A stretch of 37,280 bases of DNA from Actinomycetes bacterium (lineage in GTDB: Bacteria; Actinomycetota; Acidimicrobiia; Acidimicrobiales; Microtrichaceae), in NCBI GenBank assembly GCA_023389745.1, contig JAEWED010000191.1, forward strand, positions 1-37,280, written 5' to 3'. A program made the translations under genes and the position numbers. The first letter of the stretch is position 1, and every line of letters begins with the position of its first letter. This document shows, one piece after another, positions 1 through 6,997 of the stretch. The notes under the pieces were generated by a model, which did not search any database, was not told the DNA's origin, and saw nothing but the letters and a program-made list of their open reading frames with translations.

Positions 1-524
1 GCGTCCATGACCCCCGGGGCGTCGGTCAGCAGGACCAGCAGCTCGGCACGAACAAGGTGAGCGACCAGCGACGCGATCCGGTCGTTGTCGCCGAAGCGGA
101 TCTCGTCGTCAGCGACGGCGTCGTTCTCGTTGACGACGGGCACCACCGACAGCTCGAGCAGCCGCTCGAGGGTCGAGCGGGCGTGCAGGTACTGCGAGCG
201 CACCATGAAGTCCTGGGGAGCCAGGAGCACCTGCCCCGCCACCAGGCCGTGGCCGGCGAAGTGCTCGTTCCATGACTGCATGAGCCGGACCTGGCCGATC
301 GCGGAGATGGCCTGCAGGGTCCGGGGGTCCCCGGGACGGTCCGCCGCGCCCAGGCCGAGCGCGGGCAGTCCCGACGCGACGGCGCCCGAGGACACCAGCA
401 CGACCTGGTGGCCCTTCGAGCGCACCTCTGCGATCTCGGCGGCGGCCTTGGCGAGTGCCGCCTGGTCGATCACACCGTGCTCGTCGGTCAGGCTCGACGT
501 GCCGAGCTTGACCACCACTCGCAT
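1..524 (-). CDS. proB: Glutamate 5-kinase, 5' part (C-terminus outside window)
   Basis: Catalyses ATP-dependent phosphorylation of L-glutamate, the first step of proline synthesis in the cytoplasm. Translating the minus strand from ATG at 524 gives about 174 residues before the window edge. They start MRVVVKLGTSSLT (amino-acid-kinase phosphate-binding strand) and continue with VLVSSGAVASG, PVVNENDAV, FGDND and LVLLTDAPG, all characteristic of the kinase domain of ProB. The ATG shares its A with the TGA stop of obgE (TGATG), so the two are translationally coupled. The obgE-proB order is usual in actinobacteria. Whether a C-terminal PUA domain is present cannot be seen here. Confidence 0.95.
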   Translation of the reverse strand, partial: MRVVVKLGTSSLTDEHGVIDQAALAKAAAEIAEVRSKGHQVVLVSSGAVASGLPALGLGAADRPGDPRTLQAISAIGQVRLMQSWNEHFAGHGLVAGQVLLAPQDFMVRSQYLHARSTLERLLELSVVPVVNENDAVADDEIRFGDNDRIASLVAHLVRAELLVLLTDAPGVMD

Positions 525-1813
525 CAGTCGGCCTCGTCGAAGGGCTGCACGTCGAGCTCGACGTCGGACTCGAAGTCGAAGCTCAACGACGCGATGTGCA
601 CGGTGTCGCCGTTGCGGGCGCCCGCCCGGGCCAGGGCGCGGTCGACGCCCAGGCGGTTGAGCCGGGTGCGCGCCTCGTCCATGGCCTCGGGGTTCGTCAG
701 GTCGTTCAGACGGACCGCGCGCGCGGCCTCTCGACCGAGCACCTCGAAGCTGCCGTCGTCGTTGCGGGCGATGCGGATGCCCTCGGGGACCGGGCGCAGG
801 GTCACGAAGCCCTCGGGCTCGGGATCGAGCGCGCGGACGGCCTCGACCGCGGACCGGAGCGCGCCGAGCAGCTGCGGGATGCCCGCGCCCGTCACCGCCG
901 AGATCGGCAGACCGTCGAACTGGTCGATGGTCTCCTCGTCGGCCAGGTCGGCACGAGAGCCGACCCGGACCCGAGGCCGGTCGAGCAGCTCGGGGCGGTA
1001 CTGGCCGAGCTCGTGCAGCAGGACCTGCTCCTGCTCGTCGGGCGACAGCTCGGCGAAGGGCGACAGGTCGCACAGGATGACCAGCACGCGGGCGCGCTCG
1101 ATGTGGCGCAGGAACTGGTGGCCCAGGCCCTTGCCGTCCGCGGCTCCCTCGATCAGCCCCGGGATGTCGGCGACGACCATCTCGAACGGCGCGCCGCCGT
1201 CCGCGAGGCGCACCACACCCAGGTTCGGCACGAGCGTCGTGAACGGGTAGTCGGCGATCTTGGGGTGCGCGGCCGAGATCCGGGAGATGAGCGTGGACTT
1301 GCCCACGTTCGGGAAGCCGACGAGCGCCACGTCGGCCATCAGCTTCAGCTCGAGCCAGATCCAGCGCTCCTCGCCGTACTCGCCCTGCTCCGCGAAGCCG
1401 GGCGCTCGGCGCTTGTTCGACAGGAACCGAGCGTTGCCCTTGCCACCGATCCCGCCCGCTGCGGCCAGCCAACGGTCACCGTCGTTCGACAGGTCGGCCA
1501 GGACCTCGCCGTCGCGGTCCTTCACCACGGTGCCGACGGGCACGTGCACGGTCAGATCCCGGGCGCCCGCGCCGTGCTTCTTCTTGCCCGAGCCGTGCGC
1601 GCCGCTCTCGGCCTTGCGGTGCGGATGGTCCCGGAACGCGATCAGCGAGGCGACGTTGCGGTCCGCCACGAGCCAGACGTCGCCGCCGTCGCCGCCGTCA
1701 CCGCCGTCGGGACCGCCCCGTTCGACGTGGGCCTCACGGCGGAACGAGACGCAGCCGGCACCACCTTCCCCACCCTTGACGTTGAGACCGCACTCGTCGA
1801 CGAATTCAGACAC
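524..1813 (-). CDS. obgE: GTPase Obg/CgtA
   Basis: Ribosome-associated GTPase acting in 50S maturation and stress control. The 429-residue product has the Gly-rich Obg fold (about residues 1-155, including GGDGGDGGDVW), a G domain with P-loop GFPNVGKST and switch motif ADIPGLIEGA, and a C-terminal OCT domain (about 345-420, EGFVTLRP onward). The G4 motif, normally NKxD, reads SRAD (positions 947-958), which is unusual. I chose GTG at 1813 because the conserved N-terminus SEFVDE follows directly and a TATCCT -10 lies 8 bases upstream. The frame stays open well upstream, but that extension overlaps the divergent gene and is not Obg-like. Confidence 0.97.
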   Translation of the reverse strand: MSEFVDECGLNVKGGEGGAGCVSFRREAHVERGGPDGGDGGDGGDVWLVADRNVASLIAFRDHPHRKAESGAHGSGKKKHGAGARDLTVHVPVGTVVKDRDGEVLADLSNDGDRWLAAAGGIGGKGNARFLSNKRRAPGFAEQGEYGEERWIWLELKLMADVALVGFPNVGKSTLISRISAAHPKIADYPFTTLVPNLGVVRLADGGAPFEMVVADIPGLIEGAADGKGLGHQFLRHIERARVLVILCDLSPFAELSPDEQEQVLLHELGQYRPELLDRPRVRVGSRADLADEETIDQFDGLPISAVTGAGIPQLLGALRSAVEAVRALDPEPEGFVTLRPVPEGIRIARNDDGSFEVLGREAARAVRLNDLTNPEAMDEARTRLNRLGVDRALARAGARNGDTVHIASLSFDFESDVELDVQPFDEAD

Positions 1814-1821
1814 GGTGACCC

Positions 1822-1827
1822 AGGATA
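1822..1827 (-). promoter_or_regulatory. -10 element of a probable leaderless obgE promoter
   Basis: TATCCT on the minus strand ends 8 bases before the GTG start of obgE, so transcription should begin at or next to the start codon. No convincing -35 hexamer is visible. It lies back to back with the candidate promoter of the gene starting at 1881. Confidence 0.5.
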
Positions 1828-1867
1828 CGGCCGATTCGCAGGTGCCGATGGTGTCCCACCGCGGTCC

Positions 1868-1873
1868 TACGAT
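1868..1873 (+). promoter_or_regulatory. -10 element of a probable leaderless promoter (dNTPase-like gene)
   Basis: TACGAT is followed by 7 bases and then ATG at 1881. There is no good Shine-Dalgarno sequence, which fits leaderless initiation. No clear -35 was found. Confidence 0.45.
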
Positions 1874-1880
1874 CAGAGCC

Positions 1881-3068
1881 ATGAGCACCGAGATCGACGG
1901 CACGCCGACCGGCGAGATCAACAGCGGGATCGACCAGGAGCGCGCACGCCGTTGGGCGCAGACCATGGCGGGCACCCAGGTCAGCGCCTCGGGTGTCGTC
2001 GCCACGGTCGACGTGCGTCGTGCCCACGGGGGTTTCGACCTCGGCATCGGACGCTCCTCCGCCATGAGCCGCTCCCAGCGAGAGGCGCTCGAGGACGCCA
2101 CCATGGCCGACGGCGCCACACGTGCCGACGGCGCCGGCACCCGGGCGGTCGCCGAGTCCGCCGACCCGGAGCGCACCTGCTTCGAGCGCGACCGCGACCG
2201 TATCCTGCACTCCAGCGCGTTCCGCCGCCTCGCCGGCAAGACCCAGGTGTTCGTCTTCCCCGACGACCACCAGCGAACGCGGCTCACCCACGCGCTCGAG
2301 GTCGCCCAGGTCGCGACCGCCATCGCACGTTCCATCGGCGTCAACGTCGCCCTGACCGAGGCGATCGCCCTCGGCCACGACTGCGGGCACGGCCCCGGTG
2401 GCCACGCCAGCGAGGATGCGTTCTCCCCCTATGTCGACGGCGGCTACGACCACGCCGTCTGGGGCGCCGACCAGGTGCTCGCACCGCTGAACCTCTGCGT
2501 CCAGACGCTCGACGGCATCCGCAACCACTCCTGGTCCCGCCCGGCGCCCTCCACGCCAGAGGGCGAGGTCGTCGCGTGGGCCGATCGCATCGCGTACGTC
2601 TGCCACGACTTCGAGGACGCCGAGCAGGCCGGCATCGTGCACGCTCAGGACCTGCCCGACATCGTGCTCGAGCGCTGCGGCGACCGCCGCAGCCGGCAGC
2701 TGCACGCCTTCATCGCGGCGGTGGTCGAGGCGGTCCGCCACACCGGCTCCATCTCGATGACCGAACCGTACGCAGAGGCGCTCGCCGAGTTCCGCCGGTT
2801 CAACTACGAGCGCATCTACATGCGCCAGGAGTCGATCGCGCAGTCCGAGTCCGTCATCCGCGTGCTGCGTGCGCTCGTCGAGCTGCACGGCGACTCACCC
2901 CAGCTCGTGCCCCGCGCCGACGGCCTCGTCGCACCGGCTGCCGGCAGCACCCAGGCCGTCGTCGACGCCGTCACCTACGTCGGCGGCATGACCGACCGCT
3001 ACGCGTTCGACCGGGCCGTGCAGCTGCTCGACTGGAACGAGCGCGACCTGCCCATCGGCATCCGCTGA
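1881..3068 (+). CDS. HD-domain dNTP triphosphohydrolase-like protein (Dgt family)
   Basis: Predicted cytoplasmic metal-dependent HD phosphohydrolase that would split dNTPs into nucleoside and triphosphate. The 395-residue product contains the family signature FRRLAGKTQVF, then RTRLTHALEVAQ (H137), LGHDCGHGPGGH (H166-D167) and ADRIAYVCHDFEDA, the ordered metal ligands of the Dgt family. The first 80 or so residues are low-complexity and poorly conserved, so a later start (for example ATG at 2064) is possible; I keep ATG 1881 because of the -10 just upstream. The gene stands alone on the plus strand between obgE and rpmA, genes that normally adjoin. Substrate preference (dGTP or other dNTPs) cannot be told from sequence. 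Confidence 0.85.
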   Translation: MSTEIDGTPTGEINSGIDQERARRWAQTMAGTQVSASGVVATVDVRRAHGGFDLGIGRSSAMSRSQREALEDATMADGATRADGAGTRAVAESADPERTCFERDRDRILHSSAFRRLAGKTQVFVFPDDHQRTRLTHALEVAQVATAIARSIGVNVALTEAIALGHDCGHGPGGHASEDAFSPYVDGGYDHAVWGADQVLAPLNLCVQTLDGIRNHSWSRPAPSTPEGEVVAWADRIAYVCHDFEDAEQAGIVHAQDLPDIVLERCGDRRSRQLHAFIAAVVEAVRHTGSISMTEPYAEALAEFRRFNYERIYMRQESIAQSESVIRVLRALVELHGDSPQLVPRADGLVAPAAGSTQAVVDAVTYVGGMTDRYAFDRAVQLLDWNERDLPIGIR

Positions 3069-3076
3069 GCCGGATC

Positions 3077-3140
3077 GCGCAGCCGCACCCGGAACGCGCA
3101 ACCGCACTCCGAACGCGCAACCGCACTCCGAACGCGCAAC
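3077..3140. repeat. 19-bp tandem repeat, about 3.4 copies
   Basis: Copies lie at 3077-3095 (imperfect), 3096-3114 and 3115-3133 (identical, GCGCAACCGCACTCCGAAC), plus a 7-base partial copy to 3140. The array begins 8 bases after the dNTPase-like stop codon and runs into the terminator hairpin that separates it from rpmA. Confidence 0.9.
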
Positions 3141-3164
3141 GGCCCGCTCCGAGGAGCGGGCCGT
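3139..3164. terminator. Bidirectional hairpin between convergent genes
   Basis: An 11-bp perfect stem (ACGGCCCGCTC with its complement) and a CGAG loop lie between the stops of the dNTPase-like gene and rpmA. T-tracts are weak on both sides, as is common at this GC content. Confidence 0.7.
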
Positions 3165-3189
3165 CGTCAGATCTCCAGGGTGGAGCGGA

Positions 3190-3456
3190 TCACTCCGCTG
3201 CGGCTCCCACGGGGAACACGTTCACGATCTTGCGGTTGCGGCGCGAGCCGAACTTCACCTGACCGTCGGCGGTGGCGAACAGCGTGTCGTCGCCACCGAT
3301 GCCGACGTTCTCGCCGGGGTGGATCTTGGTGCCGCGCTGGCGGACGATGATCGCACCGGCATGCACGACGCCGCCGTCGTACACCTTCACGCCGAGGCGC
3401 TTGGACTCTGAATCACGACCGTTCCTGGTGGAACCGCCGCCCTTGGTCTTCGACAT
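3190..3456 (-). CDS. rpmA: 50S ribosomal protein bL27
   Basis: Structural protein of the large ribosomal subunit whose N-terminal tail reaches the peptidyl-transferase centre. The 88-residue product begins MSKTKGGGSTRNGRDSESKR, close to the family's MAHKKGGGST start, and contains the conserved VHAGAIIVRQRGTKIHPGENVG core. The length is normal. It lies 38 bases downstream of rplU in the usual rplU-rpmA operon. The commonly adjacent obgE is separated from it by an opposite-strand gene. Confidence 0.97.
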   Translation of the reverse strand: MSKTKGGGSTRNGRDSESKRLGVKVYDGGVVHAGAIIVRQRGTKIHPGENVGIGGDDTLFATADGQVKFGSRRNRKIVNVFPVGAAAE

Positions 3457-3494
3457 GGCCTGCTACTTCCTGAGGTGGTGGGGGTCCGAGGGCC

Positions 3495-3803
3495 TCAGCC
3501 CTTGGAGATCCCGGTGATCTCGATCGACGAGTACGTCTGACGGTGGCCCCACCGACGACGGTTGTTCGACTTGTTCTTGTAGGTGAAGGCGTTGATCTTC
3601 TTGCCCTTGACCTCTTCGACGACGCGCGCCGACACGGTCGCACCCTTGAGCTGGTCGGGCGTGGCCAGGACGGTGTCGCCGTCGACCAACATCACCGGAG
3701 CGAGCTGCACTTCGCTGTCGGGCGCACCGAGGCGCTCGACGTTGAGGCGCTGCCCCTCTTCGACCCGATACTGCTTTCCACCGGACTTCACGACTGCATA
3801 CAT
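3495..3803 (-). CDS. rplU: 50S ribosomal protein bL21
   Basis: Large-subunit ribosomal protein that binds 23S rRNA. The 102-residue product MYAVVKSGGKQYRVEEGQ... ends with the typical NNRRRWGHRQTYSSIEITGI region. The start ATG at 3803 matches the universal MYAVVKSGGKQYRV N-terminus; the open frame extends upstream but is not L21-like. It is the first gene of rplU-rpmA. A -10-like TAACGT lies 10 bases before the ATG, implying a very short leader. Confidence 0.97.
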   Translation of the reverse strand: MYAVVKSGGKQYRVEEGQRLNVERLGAPDSEVQLAPVMLVDGDTVLATPDQLKGATVSARVVEEVKGKKINAFTYKNKSNNRRRWGHRQTYSSIEITGISKG

Positions 3804-3813
3804 ACGGCTTGCC

Positions 3814-3819
3814 ACGTTA
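3814..3819 (-). promoter_or_regulatory. Candidate -10 element for rplU-rpmA
   Basis: TAACGT lies 10 bases upstream of the rplU ATG, with a TTTCAT-like hexamer about 18 bases further upstream. It overlaps the 5' region of the divergent membrane-protein gene, so the two promoters probably interfere. Confidence 0.4.
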
Positions 3820-3837
3820 CCGGCAACCACGCTCCCG

Positions 3838-4677
3838 ATGAAAGTCGAGCGCCGGTCCGTCATGATGGTCAAGGTGATCTGGGCGTTCCTGGTCATCCTC
3901 CTGGCCGTTCCCGTCGGCCTGTTCGTGCTCCGCCCCCGTGTCGCCGCGCGGGTCGACAACGACGTCCAGGGCATCAAGACCGAGCACATCGTGTCGCCCC
4001 TGGTGACCCTGGCGGTGTTCCTCAGCGCGTTCGTGGCCGCGCAGGCCACCTCGTCGTACCGCGCCGCGACCGAACAGGCAGGCAACGAGGCCGGCGCCGT
4101 GGACCAGTTCTTCGAGACCGCCGGCCTGCTGCCCGGGCCCGAGGGTCGATCGATCCAGGCGTCGACGGTCTGCTACGCCCGGGCCGTGCACCGCCTGGAG
4201 TGGCCGTCGATGGAGCACGGGCAGACCGCGGACGCGGTGGGCCACTGGACCGACGAGATCCGCTCCGAGCTGCCGGCGATCATCGAGGGCCCCTCACCGG
4301 TCGTGAGCTCGATGTTGACCCTCGACCGCCAGCGCTCCGAGGCCCGGCGGCTCCGGCTCACCGAGATGGTGCCGTCGATCCCCGTGCCGGTGCTGATGCT
4401 GATGTTCCTCGCAGTGCTCGGCGTGGTGCTCGCGCTCGCGACCCTCGCCCTGCCCGCGATCCGTCGCAGGAACCTGGTGGCGATCATCGGCGTGATCGCC
4501 CTGTTGCTCGGCGGCACGTTGTACCTGGTCGAACAGCTCGAGGAGCCGTACTCCGGGATCATGCGGATCTCGCCGGTCGCGATGGAGCGGACCGCCGACA
4601 GCGCGGCCGAGGACTACGCAGCGGCCCACACCGCCGGGCTGCCCTGCGACGCCGACGGCGCGCCGCTCACGACCTGA
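3838..4677 (+). CDS. Four-helix membrane protein, DUF4239-like
   Basis: Function unknown. The 279-residue product has hydrophobic segments near residues 10-30 (VIWAFLVILLAVPVGLFVL), 53-70, 178-200 (VPVLMLMFLAVLGVVLALATLALPA) and 207-225. This pattern, with a cytoplasmic-sized central region between helix pairs, resembles DUF4239 (bestrophin-like) proteins; that family assignment is from memory of the pattern. The start could be ATG 3838 (MKVERRSVMMVKV), 3862 or 3865; no strong ribosome binding site decides. It sits on the plus strand between rplU and rng, and its last codons lie inside a 17-bp tandem array shared with the rng 3' end. Confidence 0.7.
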   Translation: MKVERRSVMMVKVIWAFLVILLAVPVGLFVLRPRVAARVDNDVQGIKTEHIVSPLVTLAVFLSAFVAAQATSSYRAATEQAGNEAGAVDQFFETAGLLPGPEGRSIQASTVCYARAVHRLEWPSMEHGQTADAVGHWTDEIRSELPAIIEGPSPVVSSMLTLDRQRSEARRLRLTEMVPSIPVPVLMLMFLAVLGVVLALATLALPAIRRRNLVAIIGVIALLLGGTLYLVEQLEEPYSGIMRISPVAMERTADSAAEDYAAAHTAGLPCDADGAPLTT

Positions 4678-4770
4678 ACGAGCCCCTCACGAGATGAACG
4701 GGCTCAGGAGATGAGCAGGCTCACGAGGTGAACCGGCTCAGGAGATGAGCAGGCTCACGAGATGAACTCG
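4666..4770. repeat. 17-bp tandem array bridging two convergent stop codons
   Basis: Units begin at 4686, 4703, 4720, 4737 and 4754, with a diverged unit at 4666. Two alternate: CTCACGAGATGAACGGG-like and CTCAGGAGATGAGCAGG, making a 34-bp higher-order period. The first unit contains the TGA of the membrane-protein gene and the last contains the stop of rng. Each complete unit carries TCA (a minus-strand stop) and TGA (a plus-strand stop). Confidence 0.9.
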
Positions 4771-6539
4771 GTCGGGATGACCACTCCCCTGCCGTCGCAG
4801 TGCTCGCAGCGCGACGACACCGACTCGAGCAGGCCCTCGCCGATGCGCTTGCGGGTCATCTCGACCAGACCCAGGTCGGAGATGTTGAAGACCTGCGTCC
4901 GCGTCTTGTCGCGGCTGAGCGCCTCACGGAACTGCTTCACGACCCGGTCGCGGTTCTCCTTGACCTCCATGTCGATGAAGTCGATGACGATGATGCCGCC
5001 GATGTCGCGCAGCCGGAGCTGACGGGCGATCTCGTCGGCCGCTTCGAGGTTGTTCCGGAAGACGGTCTCCTCGAGGCTCGACGACCCGACGTTGCGACCG
5101 GTGTTGACGTCGATGACCGTCAGCGCCTCGGTCGCCTCGATGATCAGCGAGCCGCCCGAGGGCAGCCACACCTTGCGGTCGAGCGCCTTCGCGAGCTGCT
5201 CGGCGACGTGGTACTTCTCGAACAAGGGCAGCGGCTCGGCGGAGCGGTCGAAGTACTGCACCCGGTCGGCGAGCGCCGGGGCCACGGCCTCGACGTACTC
5301 CTTGATGTCGGTGTGCAGCGCCTCGTCGTCGATCACCACGGCGCGGTACTCGGCGTTGAACTCCTCACGGATGAACCGAACGGCCATCTCGGGCTCGCGG
5401 TAGAGCAGCCCGGGGCGGTTCTGCTTGGCGGCGAGCTCGCTGATCCGGTCCCACTGCTTGATCAGGCGCTTGACGTCACGCTCGATCTCCTCGGCGGTGA
5501 CGCCCTCTGCCGCGGTGCGCACGATGACGCCGTGCTCCTTGGGCTTCACCCGGTCGAGCAGCTGGCGGAGCCGCTTGCGCTCGTCGTCGGGCAGGCGCTT
5601 CGAGATGCCGTAGGTCGACGAGTTCGGGACCAGCACCACGAAGCGTCCCGGCAGCGAGACCTCCTGGGTGAGGCGGGCGCCCTTGTGCGCGATCGGGTTC
5701 TTGGTGACCTGGCACAGGATGAGCTGCTTGGCCTTGAGGACGTCCTCGATCCGGGGCGGCTCACCCTTGGAGTCGACGTCGTCCTTGTCGTACTGGACGT
5801 CGCCGCGGTAGAGCACCGCGTTCTTGGGCGTGGCGATGTCGATGAACGCCGCCTCCATGCCGGGCAGCACGTTCTCGACCTTGCCGATGTAGATGTTGCC
5901 GTGGATCTGCGTGACGTCGTCGGTGGGTCGTGAGACGTAGTGCTCGACGAGCGAACGACCCTCGAGGATCGAGATCTGCGTGGCGTCGTCGTGCACGTGC
6001 ACGTTCATCTGGTAGCGGCCGACGGCGCGGCCCTTGCGGCTGCGACCGCCGCGACGCTTGAGCGTCTTCTCGTCGAGCTCGAGCGGCTTGTCGTCGACGA
6101 GCACCGCCTCGACGGGGGTCGGCTGCTGACCGCGCTGGCCCTTCTGGCCACCGCCCTGACGCTGCTGGCCGCCCTTCTGGCCGCCACCCTGGCGCTGCTG
6201 ACCGCCCTGACCGCCCTGCTGGTTGCCGCCGCCCGACGCTCCGCTGTTGCCGCCACCGCCTCCGCCGCCACGTCCGCGGCGGCGACGACGGCGGTTCTTC
6301 GACGGGCCCGTGCCCGAGGTGCCATCCCCTGACGATCCGGCACCCGATGATCCGGCGCCGCCTCTGTTGGCATCCGCGCCCGCCGCACTCGGCGGAGCGG
6401 GCATGGAGTCGCCGATCTTCGGCTTACGTGGCGCGGCCGGAGAGCTCGCGGCGCCCGCAGTCGCGGGAGGTGAGGCAGGCGCGGTGTGCTCCGGGGTGGT
6501 GGATCGGCCCTGATCTGGGTTCGATTCGGTGTCCGACAT
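4755..6539 (-). CDS. rng: Ribonuclease E/G
   Basis: Endoribonuclease for rRNA processing and mRNA decay. The 594-residue product has a low-complexity N-terminal region (about 1-170: Pro/Ala-rich, then Gly/Gln repeats such as GGQKGGQQRQGGGQKG and a basic KNRRRRRRGRG patch). An S1 RNA-binding domain starts near residue 212 (GNIYIGKVENVLPGMEAAF). The catalytic DNase-I-like domain carries D477 in DVNTG and D520 in IDFIDM. A zinc-link CEHC lies at C578/C581. The gene ends soon after, so no long C-terminal scaffold is present; the disordered tail is N-terminal, as in actinobacterial enzymes. An AGAGGA Shine-Dalgarno sequence lies 7 bases before the ATG at 6539. Its last codons form one unit of a tandem repeat. 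Confidence 0.95.
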   Translation of the reverse strand: MSDTESNPDQGRSTTPEHTAPASPPATAGAASSPAAPRKPKIGDSMPAPPSAAGADANRGGAGSSGAGSSGDGTSGTGPSKNRRRRRRGRGGGGGGGNSGASGGGNQQGGQGGQQRQGGGQKGGQQRQGGGQKGQRGQQPTPVEAVLVDDKPLELDEKTLKRRGGRSRKGRAVGRYQMNVHVHDDATQISILEGRSLVEHYVSRPTDDVTQIHGNIYIGKVENVLPGMEAAFIDIATPKNAVLYRGDVQYDKDDVDSKGEPPRIEDVLKAKQLILCQVTKNPIAHKGARLTQEVSLPGRFVVLVPNSSTYGISKRLPDDERKRLRQLLDRVKPKEHGVIVRTAAEGVTAEEIERDVKRLIKQWDRISELAAKQNRPGLLYREPEMAVRFIREEFNAEYRAVVIDDEALHTDIKEYVEAVAPALADRVQYFDRSAEPLPLFEKYHVAEQLAKALDRKVWLPSGGSLIIEATEALTVIDVNTGRNVGSSSLEETVFRNNLEAADEIARQLRLRDIGGIIVIDFIDMEVKENRDRVVKQFREALSRDKTRTQVFNISDLGLVEMTRKRIGEGLLESVSSRCEHCDGRGVVIPTEFIS

Positions 6540-6997
6540 GGGACAGTCCTCTCATGATGCGCGCCGATGGGCGCGCGGGGACGGCGTCGCGAGCCGCGGG
6601 GGCCCGACGGGGACGCCGTCGCTCGTGGTCCGCGGTACGACCCTCGGGTCGGACCGCTGGTTGCTCAGGATCCTCGGGGCGTTCCCGGCCCGGCCGCAGC
6701 GTCCGGGACCGACAGCATGCGGGCCCGCCGCACGCCGCACCACCCGGGTGCCGAAGGGACCGTCCGCCCGCTCGTTCCAGGTCCCAGGTCGTCGACAGGA
6801 CGACCGCCAGGCACGCTCGGATCACACGGTGCCGCACGCCGGAGCACCGGCGTGGTTCGCGCAGATCGACCTGACCGAGGGACATGGTGCGCCCGAGTGT
6901 ACCTCTCAGGAACGTCCCGGCCCGCACCCTGGCACACGCCGGTCGTTCACCGGCACAACGAGCGAGCTCCACGCGGGTCGTGCACCCGGCGTGCCGC
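6540..6997. other. 458-bp intergenic region / structured leader upstream of rng
   Basis: I see no credible gene here. On the minus strand it contains a TACACT -10-like hexamer (6896-6901), an 8-bp hairpin with a 4-base loop (6835-6854), a 9-bp long-range pairing (6580-6588 with 6612-6620) and a 7-bp GCGCGCC hairpin (6559-6576). The last sits 7 bases upstream of the rng Shine-Dalgarno sequence. A weaker 6-bp hairpin at 6938-6954 could end rodA transcripts. If transcription starts near 6889, rng would have a leader of about 350 bases. Confidence 0.5.
6896..6901 (-). promoter_or_regulatory. Candidate -10 element for rng
   Basis: TACACT on the minus strand fits TANNNT and is the best -10-like hexamer between rodA and rng. 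No matching -35 was found, and read-through from rodA is an alternative. Confidence 0.25.

Noticed and set aside
596..3262. 888-codon plus-strand frame across obgE and the dNTPase-like gene
   Set aside because: Spans two genes in the wrong frame, with low-complexity Arg/Pro/His composition.
4666..4770. Possible CRISPR-like array
   Set aside because: Units are directly adjacent without spacers, only 17 bp long, and no cas genes are present.
6938..6954. 6-bp hairpin after rodA as a terminator
   Set aside because: Short stem and no T-tract; mentioned only in the intergenic entry.
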